Origin: an uncultured Blautia sp.
GTDB lineage: Bacteria; Bacillota; Clostridia; Lachnospirales; Lachnospiraceae
Reading direction: 5' to 3'
DNA: 18,647 bases
Assembly (NCBI GenBank): GCA_934408705.1
Contig: CAKRVL010000051.1
Span: forward strand, 1-18,647
How positions within the stretch are numbered: position 1 is the first letter of the stretch; the number at the start of each line of letters is the position of its first letter. Below are positions 1 to 7,038 of this stretch, piece after piece. Below the pieces are notes generated by a model, which saw only the letters and a program-made list of their open reading frames with translations, was not told where the DNA came from and did no database searches. A program made the translations under genes and the position numbers.

Positions 1-59
1 AATATGATCAGATCATCGCGGATTTTGCAGCAAGAAAGGAGGCCGCTCTTCATGAATAA
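1..59 (+). CDS. C-terminal end of upstream gene, probably transketolase N-terminal (ThDP-binding) subunit, partial
   Basis: Reading from base 3 gives an open frame of 18 codons (YDQIIADFAARKEAALHE) ending at TAA 57-59; the body of the gene lies outside the window. The tail overlaps the ATG of the next gene by 8 bases and contains that gene's ribosome-binding site, the arrangement expected for the two halves of a split transketolase translated together. The assignment rests on this coupling and on the identity of the downstream partner; the tail itself carries no diagnostic motif. The partner half would hold the ThDP diphosphate-binding domain. Confidence 0.55.
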   Translation, partial: YDQIIADFAARKEAALHE

Positions 60-984
60 GATTCCAAACAGACAGGCTATCTGTGAAGTTTTGATGGATA
101 AGGCAAAAGAAGATAAAGATATTATGGTGCTTTGCAGTGATTCCAGAGGATCTGCATCCATGACACCATTTGCTGATAATTTTCCGGAACAGTTCGTTGA
201 AACTGGTATCGCGGAGCAGAACCTGGTAAGTATTTCCGCAGGTCTTGCAAAATGTGGAAAGAAGCCATTTGCGTGTTCACCGGCTTGCTTCTTATCTACA
301 AGAAGCTATGAGCAGGCCAAGGTTGATGTGGCATATTCCAATACAAATGTTACTCTTATCGGTATCAGCGGTGGCATCAGCTACGGTGCACTTGGAATGA
401 GCCATCACTCTGCACAGGATATTGCAGCTATGTCTGCAATCCCGAATATGAGAGTTTACCTTCCAAGCGACCGTCATCAGACAAAGCATCTGATCGAGGC
501 TCTGTTAAAGGATGAGAAACCGTCTTATATCCGTGTAGGAAGAAATCCGGTTGAGGATATTTATACAGAAGATAACTGCCCATTTGAAATGGACAAGGCA
601 ACTGTTTTGAAAGAAGGAACAGATGTGGCAATCATTGCCTGCGGCGAGATGGTACGTCCGGCTTATGAGGCTGCAAAATTACTGGAGGCTCAGGGAATCT
701 TTGCAACTGTACTGGATATGTACTGCGTGAAGCCTCTTGACGCTGAAGGTGTTGTAAAGGCTGCCAAGAATGCAAAAGCAGTGATCACAGTTGAAGAGCA
801 TGCACCATTTGGCGGACTTGGCTCTATGGTTGCTCAGGTAGTTGGCGCTAACTGTCCGAAGAAAGTGCTGAATATGGCACTCCCGGATGCTCCGGTTATC
901 ACAGGTAACTCTCAGGAGGTATTTGATTATTATGGATTAAATGCCGAGGGTATTGCAAAGAAGGCTGTGGAAGCTTTGAAATAA
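52..984 (+). CDS. Transketolase C-terminal subunit (pyrimidine-binding plus C-terminal domain)
   Basis: This 310-residue protein is the second half of a two-gene transketolase: a ThDP pyrimidine-binding domain (about residues 5-165) followed by the transketolase C-terminal domain (about 185-305). The motif ETGIAEQN contains E55, the Glu that contacts the ThDP aminopyrimidine. Later family signatures are ISYGALGMSHH, RVGRNPV and VEEHAPFGGLGS. I chose the ATG at 52 because AAAGGAGG (35-42) sits 9 bases upstream; an in-frame ATG at 4 would add 16 residues that overlap the upstream gene. The active enzyme would be a cytoplasmic complex with the upstream subunit, moving a two-carbon ketol unit. 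General pentose-phosphate transketolase is possible. The FGGY kinase next door makes the apulose-4-phosphate transketolase subunit AptB a specific alternative (inference). Confidence 0.9.
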   Translation: MNKIPNRQAICEVLMDKAKEDKDIMVLCSDSRGSASMTPFADNFPEQFVETGIAEQNLVSISAGLAKCGKKPFACSPACFLSTRSYEQAKVDVAYSNTNVTLIGISGGISYGALGMSHHSAQDIAAMSAIPNMRVYLPSDRHQTKHLIEALLKDEKPSYIRVGRNPVEDIYTEDNCPFEMDKATVLKEGTDVAIIACGEMVRPAYEAAKLLEAQGIFATVLDMYCVKPLDAEGVVKAAKNAKAVITVEEHAPFGGLGSMVAQVVGANCPKKVLNMALPDAPVITGNSQEVFDYYGLNAEGIAKKAVEALK

Positions 985-1005
985 AACGAAATAGGAAATA
1001 AAGCG

Positions 1006-1066
1006 AAGCGTGACTGACAGATTGCAAAAATGCAGATCCGGTCAGGCACGCTTATTGCTTATCTGC
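1006..1066 (+). other. Long hairpin in the transketolase-kinase gap, with an alternative downstream pairing
   Basis: AAGCGTG (1006-1012) pairs with CACGCTT (1047-1053). After one mismatch, CTGAC (1014-1018) pairs with GTCAG (1041-1045). The interior can fold again: TGCA 1023-1026 with TGCA 1031-1034. No clean T-run follows (ATTGCTT), so it is a poor intrinsic terminator. The loop sequence GCAGAT (1032-1037) is also complementary to ATCTGC (1061-1066), giving a possible pseudoknot or competing structure. It could terminate weakly, adjust expression of the kinase, or stabilise the mRNA end. Confidence 0.45.
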
Positions 1067-1129
1067 GAAAACGCTCAGGGACTTGTAAGCTCTGGCCCAG
1101 CAATTTTTGAAATTTAAGAGGATAACAAA

Positions 1130-2605
1130 ATGGCAAAATATATTATCAGTATAGATCAGAGTACCCAGGGTACAAAAGCCCTTCTTTTTGACGAGACAGG
1201 AAGCATTATGCGCCGGACTGACCGTCCCCATAAACAAATCATTAATGAAAAGGGCTGGGTTTCCCATGATCCGGAGGAAATTTACAGTAATGTTCTGGAG
1301 GTTGTGAAGGAGCTTCTGGAGGGAGTAGAGAAGGAGTGCGTAGTTGGCGTTGGAATCAGCAACCAGCGTGAAACATCTCTTGCATGGAACCGCATTACAG
1401 GCAGGCCCTATGGAAATGCAGTTGTATGGCAGTGCGCCCGTGCAGTGGATATCTGTGGCCGTGTAGAGAAGGCTGGAGCAGCAGAGATGATCCGCCAGAA
1501 AACAGGAATGAACCTTTCACCATATTTTCCAGCATCTAAGATCGCATGGCTTCTGGAAAATGAAGAAGGTGCCAGGGAAGCGGCAGATCGCCATGAAATC
1601 TGCCATGGCACCATTGACAGCTGGCTGGTGTATAAGCTGACTGATGGAAAAGAATACAGAACAGATTATTCCAATGCATCAAGAACACAGCTTTTTAATA
1701 TTTTTGACCTGAAATGGGATGAGGAAATCTGCAAACTGTTTGGCATTGATCCGGCAAATATGGCAGAGATCACAGATTCCGACGCCTGCTTTGGCGAGAC
1801 AGATTTTGCAGGCCTGCTTCCTCATAAGGTTCCGATTCATGGTGTATTGGGCGATTCCCATGGCTCTCTTTTTGGTCAGGGCTGTCTGCAGCCAGGTATG
1901 ATCAAATCCACCTATGGAACCGGTTCTTCTATTATGATGAATATTGGCGAAAAGCCTATTCTCAGTACTCACGGTGTTGTTACGTCCCTTGCATGGAAAA
2001 TCGGCGGCAAGGTAAACTATGTACTTGAGGGAAATCTGAACTATACAGGTGCTGTTATTACATGGCTGAAGGATGATCTGCAGATCATTTCTTCTCCGGG
2101 AGAAACGGGAAAGCTGGCGAAAGAGGCTATTCAGGAGGACAGCCTGTATCTGGTTCCTGCATTCAGCGGTCTGGGCGCGCCTTATTGGGACAGTGAGGCA
2201 AGAGCTTCTGTTGTGGGAATGAGCCGTACTACCCGCAAGGCAGAGTTTGTAAGGGCGGCTCTTGAATGTATCGCCTATCAGATTACAGATGTTGTACAGG
2301 CTATGTCTGAGGATGCAGGGGTTCCTGTGAAGGAGCTTCGTGTAGACGGCGGCCCTACCCGCAATGATTATCTGATGCAGTTCCAGAGCAACATTGCAGA
2401 TGCCGGAGTATTGGTACCGGATTCCGAGGAGCTTTCCGCTATCGGACCGGCTTATGCCGCAGGATTGCAGCTTGGCGTGTGGGATGAAAGTATTTTCGGA
2501 AAATTAAACCGTGTGTCCTATAAACCGGATATGGAAGCGGAAAAACGGGAGCAGAAATATGCAGGATGGAAGAAGGCAGTTACTTCTGTGATCACAAATA
2601 AATAA
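1130..2605 (+). CDS. FGGY-family carbohydrate kinase, glycerol-kinase-like
   Basis: This 491-residue protein has the full length and two-domain layout of FGGY sugar kinases, which phosphorylate sugars or polyols with ATP in the cytoplasm. The N-terminal phosphate-loop region is IDQSTQGTK (D9). The polyol-contact motif NQRET gives R80/E81 and SPYF gives Y132, matching Arg83, Glu84 and Tyr135 of E. coli glycerol kinase. The catalytic base is D242 in LGDSHGSLFGQ, and DGGPTRNDYLMQ is the C-terminal nucleotide-site motif. Two things differ from true glycerol kinase: the residue after the catalytic Asp is Ser243 instead of Gln, and the usual WQDRRT is WQCARA. The substrate may therefore be another polyol or ketose. 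Beside a split transketolase, D-apulose kinase (AplK-type) is a good candidate, but this is inference. AAGAGG (1116-1121) serves the ATG at 1130. Confidence 0.85.
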   Translation: MAKYIISIDQSTQGTKALLFDETGSIMRRTDRPHKQIINEKGWVSHDPEEIYSNVLEVVKELLEGVEKECVVGVGISNQRETSLAWNRITGRPYGNAVVWQCARAVDICGRVEKAGAAEMIRQKTGMNLSPYFPASKIAWLLENEEGAREAADRHEICHGTIDSWLVYKLTDGKEYRTDYSNASRTQLFNIFDLKWDEEICKLFGIDPANMAEITDSDACFGETDFAGLLPHKVPIHGVLGDSHGSLFGQGCLQPGMIKSTYGTGSSIMMNIGEKPILSTHGVVTSLAWKIGGKVNYVLEGNLNYTGAVITWLKDDLQIISSPGETGKLAKEAIQEDSLYLVPAFSGLGAPYWDSEARASVVGMSRTTRKAEFVRAALECIAYQITDVVQAMSEDAGVPVKELRVDGGPTRNDYLMQFQSNIADAGVLVPDSEELSAIGPAYAAGLQLGVWDESIFGKLNRVSYKPDMEAEKREQKYAGWKKAVTSVITNK

Positions 2606-2651
2606 TGTTGGGATTTTTGTCCCTGACATCATCTATTACAGATATAGTAAT

Positions 2652-2707
2652 AAGCTCCATGAACAGTCCCATTCTTTCGGGAACTATACAGTGTTCGTGG
2701 AGCTTTT
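2652..2707 (+). terminator. Long stem-loop after the FGGY kinase, probable terminator
   Basis: AAGCTCCATGAACA (2652-2665) pairs over 14 positions with TGTTCGTGGAGCTT (2692-2705), with a single G-U wobble. A second small hairpin, TCCC 2667-2670 with GGGA 2679-2682, lies in the loop. The 3' arm runs into TTTT (2704-2707). The stem is strong but the T-run is short. The position, 47 bases after the kinase stop and before a new gene group, fits termination of the transketolase-kinase transcript. The remaining bases to 2848 must then hold the next promoter, but I see no convincing -35/-10 pair there. Confidence 0.6.
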
Positions 2708-2848
2708 ATGATAAAGAAAGATGACAGTAAATAAAGAAATTGGACTTGCGGTGGCGGCTTCATAATCGTAAAATTTTTGTATAGACTATAAGAAAATAGG
2801 AGCAGTTTGGTTAGTTGACAGGACATAATTTACAAGGAGATTGAGAAA

Positions 2849-3514
2849 ATGAAATTAGGAATTGTTTATACAAGTACCACACCGGAATTGATCCAGTGTG
2901 TCAATGAAGAAATCAGAAAAAATCTTGGGGATACACCGGAAATCCTGAATTATCAGGATCCGTCAATTCTTGCAGAAGTGAGAGAACACGGTTATGTTAC
3001 CGCAGGTGCGGCTGCACGTTTGGTAGGAATGTATATGCAGGCCGTTTCTGACGGAGCAGATGCAATCTTAAATTGCTGTTCTTCCGTTGGAGAGGTTGCG
3101 GATGCGGCTCAGAATATTGGCCGTTATACAGGTATTCCTATTGTTCGCATTGATGAGGAAATGTGCCGCGAAGCAGCCCGTCTTGGCAAGAGAGTGGGCG
3201 TTCTGGCTACGTTGCCCACCACACTGGAACCCACTAAGAATACAGTTTCCCGTGTGGCAAGAGAGATGAACCGTCATGTAGAGCTGGTGGATGGTCTGGT
3301 AGATGCGTTTGGTGCTGACCAGGATAAATTTAAGGCGCTTCTTTGCGCAAAGGCGGATGAAATTTCAGAACAGGTGGATGTGATCCTTCTGGCACAGGGC
3401 TCAATGGCTTATGCAGAGGACGCAATACATGAGAAAATCGGTAAACCGGTGCTTTCCAGCCCACGCTTTGGTGCAGAGGCACTGGCAGCTGCGCTGAAAG
3501 CGAAAGGCTTATAA
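2849..3514 (+). CDS. Asp/Glu/hydantoin racemase superfamily protein with only the first catalytic Cys
   Basis: This 221-residue protein has the two-lobed fold pattern of the Asp/Glu racemase superfamily (racemases, hydantoin racemase, maleate isomerase, arylmalonate decarboxylase). The N-terminal lobe begins MKLGIVYTSTTPE, and the first active-site loop is LNCCSSVGE, giving C76/C77. The second active-site loop, where two-base racemases have a second Cys (LxCTG-type), reads LLAQGSMAYAED, so by eye Q183 stands in the Cys position. A two-cysteine racemization is therefore unlikely; a one-base isomerization, decarboxylation or lyase-type reaction on an acid is more plausible. AAGGAG (2834-2839) serves the ATG. 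It heads the gene group with GH127, DUF1537 kinase and BKACE, which suggests an acid-sugar intermediate as substrate. The exact reaction is unknown. Confidence 0.8.
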   Translation: MKLGIVYTSTTPELIQCVNEEIRKNLGDTPEILNYQDPSILAEVREHGYVTAGAAARLVGMYMQAVSDGADAILNCCSSVGEVADAAQNIGRYTGIPIVRIDEEMCREAARLGKRVGVLATLPTTLEPTKNTVSRVAREMNRHVELVDGLVDAFGADQDKFKALLCAKADEISEQVDVILLAQGSMAYAEDAIHEKIGKPVLSSPRFGAEALAAALKAKGL

Positions 3515-3535
3515 AAATCTAAAAGGAGAACAACA

Positions 3536-5509
3536 ATGCTTACAGATACAACCAGATCCCCATATGCGAAGGTTCATGCACTGGATGGAATGAAGGTGAA
3601 GTGGACAGGAGGCCTTTGGAAGGAACGCTTTGACACCTGTGCCAGCAGTACAGTTCCCCAGCTGAAGCACATGTTTGATGACAAGGATATCAGTCACGTA
3701 GTAGAGAATTTTAAAATCTGTGCAGGAGATGCCCAGGGAGATTTTGACGGAACTGTTTTTGGTGACGGAGATTTTTATAAATGGATGGAATCTGCCATCT
3801 ATACTGCATATCAGACCAATAATGAGTTGCTGAAGGAAGAAATTGAGAATTACATAGACCTGATCGGCAGGGCGCAGCAACCGGATGGTTATCTTTCTAC
3901 CAAGCAGATCATTGGGGAAAGAACAGGAAACGGAGTCTCCAGAATGGGAGACATCAATGATTTTGAGGTTTATAATTTTGGACATATGTTTACTGCAGCC
4001 TGCGTGCATAAGAGAATTACGGGAAAGGATAATTTCATTGCAATAGCGGCCAGAACAGCAGATTACCTGGAGCATCTTTACGAAGAGGCAGAGCGTACCG
4101 GTGAGGTACAGACCGCAGTCTGCCCGTCTCACTATATGGGACTTGTGGAGATGTACCGTACCACTGGAGATAACCGCTATCTGAAGCTTGCGAAACAGGC
4201 GATTGCTCTTCGTGACAGTGTGAAAAACGGTCTGGATGACAACCAGGATAAAATTCCGTTAAAGAAGCATGAAAAGATTCTTGGACATGCAGTACGTGCC
4301 AACTATCTCTATGCAGGTGTGGCTGACCTTTGTCTGGAAGAGGAAGACCAGGATTACATTGAGGTTCTCCACAAGGTATGGAGAAGTCTTGTGGATAAAA
4401 AGCTTTATATTACAGGGGGATGTGGAGCACTGTATAACGGCGCTTCCCCCTATGGCTACTTCTTTGACCATCAGCTTGTGCATCAGGCGTATGGTTATGA
4501 GTATCAGCTTCCGAATATCACTGCATATAATGAAACCTGCGCATCTCTTGGAAGTGTTTTCTGGGCATACCGTATGTTCCAGCTGGAGCCAAAAGCAGAG
4601 TATTTTGACATTCTTGAGCGTATGATGCTGAATACCAATCTGGCAGCGCTTAGTCTGGATGGAAAAAGATTTTTCTATGAAAACATGCTAAGACGGGCCA
4701 AAGAGCTTGATTACAAGCTGATCTGGCCACTTACCAGAAGCGAGTATATTCTTAGTTATTGCTGTCCTCCGAATCTGGCAAGAACTATTGCCCAGTCCAG
4801 TGAATATGCATATCTTACATCAGATAACAGCATATGGACCGGTATGTATGGTGCAAGTGAGGCACAGGTAAAGCTTGAAAATGGTGGTGAATTTACACTG
4901 GTCCAGAGTACAGATTATCCATTTGACGGAAGGATCCATTTTAGTACAAAGGATGTAAAGAAAAACGCTACTGTTTATTTAAAATTACGTATTCCGGGCT
5001 GGGTGACCGGTGGTTCCATCAAAGCTGCCGGAAGTAAAAATGGCGTGTCTCGTGAACTGACAGAAAAGGATGCAGGAACCTATCTGACAATCCAGGTGGA
5101 GAATCCTGGCAGTATGGATATTACACTGGATTTAAACATGGAGGTTCGCTATACAGTAGCTAATAATATGGTAGAGGAAAATGTGGGGCAGGCTGCAATT
5201 GAGCGAGGACCACTGGTTTATTGCTGCGAGAGTGTGGATACTCAGGCGCCTACTCTGGATGATATTTATCTGGATCTGAATGCAGAATTTACTCCGGTGG
5301 AGTTTGAAATCCAGGGAAGAAAAATGACAGCACTGGAAACGGAAGAATATACCATTGACCGTTCTGAATTTGACAGAAATGCCCTGTATCAGTCCTTGAA
5401 ATATCACGGTATGGGTAAGAAGCATGTACGTCTGATCCCATATTATGCGTGGGATAACCGTGATTACGGCGAGATGCGTATCTGGTTCCCAATTGCCTAT
5501 ACAGTATGA
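3536..5509 (+). CDS. Glycoside hydrolase family 127 (beta-L-arabinofuranosidase family)
   Basis: At 657 residues this matches the length of the GH127 founder HypBA1 (658). It has an (alpha/alpha)6 barrel followed by beta-sandwich domains and no signal peptide, so it should be cytoplasmic. The family's zinc/cysteine active site is intact: E333 and C335 in AYNETCAS, and C409/C410 in YCCPPN, matching Glu338, Cys340, Cys417 (nucleophile) and Cys418 of HypBA1. Sugar-contact histidines also appear kept (FGHMFTA, LGHAVRA). The HypBA1 acid/base Glu322 aligns by eye with Q317 in HQAYGYEYQLPN, preceded by an insertion of roughly 14 residues. This places it in a different subgroup from classic beta-L-arabinofuranosidase. 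GH127 also includes an aceric acid hydrolase of rhamnogalacturonan II, so specificity is open. AAAAGGAG (3521-3528) serves the start, and the stop overlaps the next gene's first possible ATG. Confidence 0.9.
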   Translation: MLTDTTRSPYAKVHALDGMKVKWTGGLWKERFDTCASSTVPQLKHMFDDKDISHVVENFKICAGDAQGDFDGTVFGDGDFYKWMESAIYTAYQTNNELLKEEIENYIDLIGRAQQPDGYLSTKQIIGERTGNGVSRMGDINDFEVYNFGHMFTAACVHKRITGKDNFIAIAARTADYLEHLYEEAERTGEVQTAVCPSHYMGLVEMYRTTGDNRYLKLAKQAIALRDSVKNGLDDNQDKIPLKKHEKILGHAVRANYLYAGVADLCLEEEDQDYIEVLHKVWRSLVDKKLYITGGCGALYNGASPYGYFFDHQLVHQAYGYEYQLPNITAYNETCASLGSVFWAYRMFQLEPKAEYFDILERMMLNTNLAALSLDGKRFFYENMLRRAKELDYKLIWPLTRSEYILSYCCPPNLARTIAQSSEYAYLTSDNSIWTGMYGASEAQVKLENGGEFTLVQSTDYPFDGRIHFSTKDVKKNATVYLKLRIPGWVTGGSIKAAGSKNGVSRELTEKDAGTYLTIQVENPGSMDITLDLNMEVRYTVANNMVEENVGQAAIERGPLVYCCESVDTQAPTLDDIYLDLNAEFTPVEFEIQGRKMTALETEEYTIDRSEFDRNALYQSLKYHGMGKKHVRLIPYYAWDNRDYGEMRIWFPIAYTV

Positions 5510-5523
5510 TGGAGAAAATTAAT

Positions 5524-6984
5524 ATGGAACATAAAATCATTCCTTTCCAGGTCATAGAGGAGAGGACAAAAACTGATCCGGATAAGGCAGAAGCTCTTCT
5601 TTCCCAGGCAATGGAAGGGTTTCATAAAAAACTTGTAGTGCTGGATGATGATCCGACAGGTGTACAAACGGTTCATGATGTGTCCGTTTATACGGACTGG
5701 GAAGAGGAATCCATCCGCAAGGGCTTTGAAGAAAAAGAATCCATGTTCTTTATACTTACCAATTCCCGCAGCTTTTCTGTGGAGAAAACCACAAGAGTAC
5801 ACCAGGATATTGCAAGCCGGGTATGTAAAGTGGCCGAAGAGCTGGGACAGGATTTCATGATCATTTCCCGTGGAGATTCTACGCTGCGAGGACATTATCC
5901 TCTGGAAACACAGATTCTGGCAGACGGTCTGTCCGGAAATCTTACACACAATGCAATTGACGGTGAAATAATCTGTCCGTTTTTTCCGGAAGGCGGCCGT
6001 TACACAATGGACAATATTCATTATGTAAAAGAACAGGATAAACTGATCCCTGCCGGAATGACAGAGTTTGCTAAGGACAAAACCTTTGGTTATAAATCAT
6101 CTGATCTGACTGAATATGTAGAGGAAAAAACAGAAGGAAAGTACAATAAACAGGACTGTATTACTGTTTCCCTGGAAGAACTGAACGCATTAAATGTGCA
6201 GGAAATAAAAACCAGACTTATGTCTGCGCAGGATATGACAAAGATTATTGTAAATGCAGTATCGTATGCTGATCTGAAGGTATTCTGTGCAGCTTTGGTA
6301 CTTGCAATGAAAGAAGGAAAAAGATATCTTGCCAGAACAGCAGCAGCCTTTACTAAAGTAATTGGCAGGATAAGTGATCAGCCGTTGCTGGGAAAAGAAC
6401 AGCTGGAGGTTGGAAGCAGCGAAAATGAAGCTTCCGGAACCACCGGCGTAAATGGTGGCATTGTCCTGATCGGCTCCCATGTGAAGAAGACTACAGATCA
6501 GCTGAACTGCCTGAAGGAGCTTGATGGTCAGATAGATTTTATGGAATTTCAGGTAAACACTGTATTTGAAGAGAATGGTTTGGAAAAAGAAGTAGAGAGA
6601 ACCGTGAAAGCGGCAGAAGAGAAGCTTCTTTCCGGCAGAACTGTTGTAATTTATACAAGCAGACAGCTTCTGGCACCGGAGAATATGACACCGGAGGAAA
6701 AGCTGCAGATTTCTGTAAAGATTTCCAATGCAGTGACCAGCATTATCGGAAAGCTTTCTGTGAAACCGAAATTTATCATTGCGAAAGGCGGAATCACTTC
6801 GTCTGACGTAGGAACCAAAGCCCTTCATGTGAAGAAAGCCCGTGTTATGGGACAGGTGAAAAAGGGAATACCTGTATGGATGACCGGCGAAGAAAGCAAA
6901 TTTCCAGGAATGCCGTATATTATTTTTCCAGGCAATGTAGGGGAAGTGAGTACCCTGAAGGAAATTGTAGAAGAATTGCTGTAG
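5524..6984 (+). CDS. DUF1537 four-carbon acid sugar kinase family protein
   Basis: DUF1537 kinases phosphorylate acid sugars such as threonate and erythronate; one member (OiaK) acts on 3-oxo-isoapionate from apiose. The N-terminal substrate domain carries LDDDPTGVQTVHD and RGDSTLRGHY. The C-terminal nucleotide domain carries AKGGITSSDVG and FPGNVGE. The protein is about 486 residues, slightly longer than the common 410-440. I prefer the ATG at 5524, with GGAG (5511-5514) 9 bases upstream. ATGs at 5506 and 5509 overlap the GH127 stop and have no ribosome site, but would add only six or five residues. Placement directly after GH127 and before BKACE suggests it activates an acid derived from the released sugar. 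The natural substrate cannot be read from the sequence. Confidence 0.88.
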   Translation: MEHKIIPFQVIEERTKTDPDKAEALLSQAMEGFHKKLVVLDDDPTGVQTVHDVSVYTDWEEESIRKGFEEKESMFFILTNSRSFSVEKTTRVHQDIASRVCKVAEELGQDFMIISRGDSTLRGHYPLETQILADGLSGNLTHNAIDGEIICPFFPEGGRYTMDNIHYVKEQDKLIPAGMTEFAKDKTFGYKSSDLTEYVEEKTEGKYNKQDCITVSLEELNALNVQEIKTRLMSAQDMTKIIVNAVSYADLKVFCAALVLAMKEGKRYLARTAAAFTKVIGRISDQPLLGKEQLEVGSSENEASGTTGVNGGIVLIGSHVKKTTDQLNCLKELDGQIDFMEFQVNTVFEENGLEKEVERTVKAAEEKLLSGRTVVIYTSRQLLAPENMTPEEKLQISVKISNAVTSIIGKLSVKPKFIIAKGGITSSDVGTKALHVKKARVMGQVKKGIPVWMTGEESKFPGMPYIIFPGNVGEVSTLKEIVEELL

Positions 6985-7038
6985 AACAAAGATGTGTCTG
7001 TTTATAAAGCGATTCACTTAAATTAGGAGGCGTATAAA

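Noticed and set aside
4..51. Upstream in-frame ATG extending the transketolase subunit by 16 residues
   Set aside because: It has no ribosome site in view and runs through the preceding gene's coding tail; the ATG at 52 has AAAGGAGG at ideal spacing.
2740..2768. TTGGAC with a 17-base spacer to TAATCG as promoter for the racemase-GH127 group
   Set aside because: The -10 matches the consensus poorly, so I do not call it a promoter, though one is expected in this gap.
3490..3506. CcpA cre-like sequence TGAAAGCGAAAGGC near the end of the racemase-like gene
   Set aside because: The right half fails the consensus, and it lies inside a coding end, not at a promoter.
6190..7017. 275-residue minus-strand open frame opposite the DUF1537 kinase
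   Set aside because: The sense strand encodes recognised kinase motifs; the antisense product has no recognisable fold and no convincing ribosome site.
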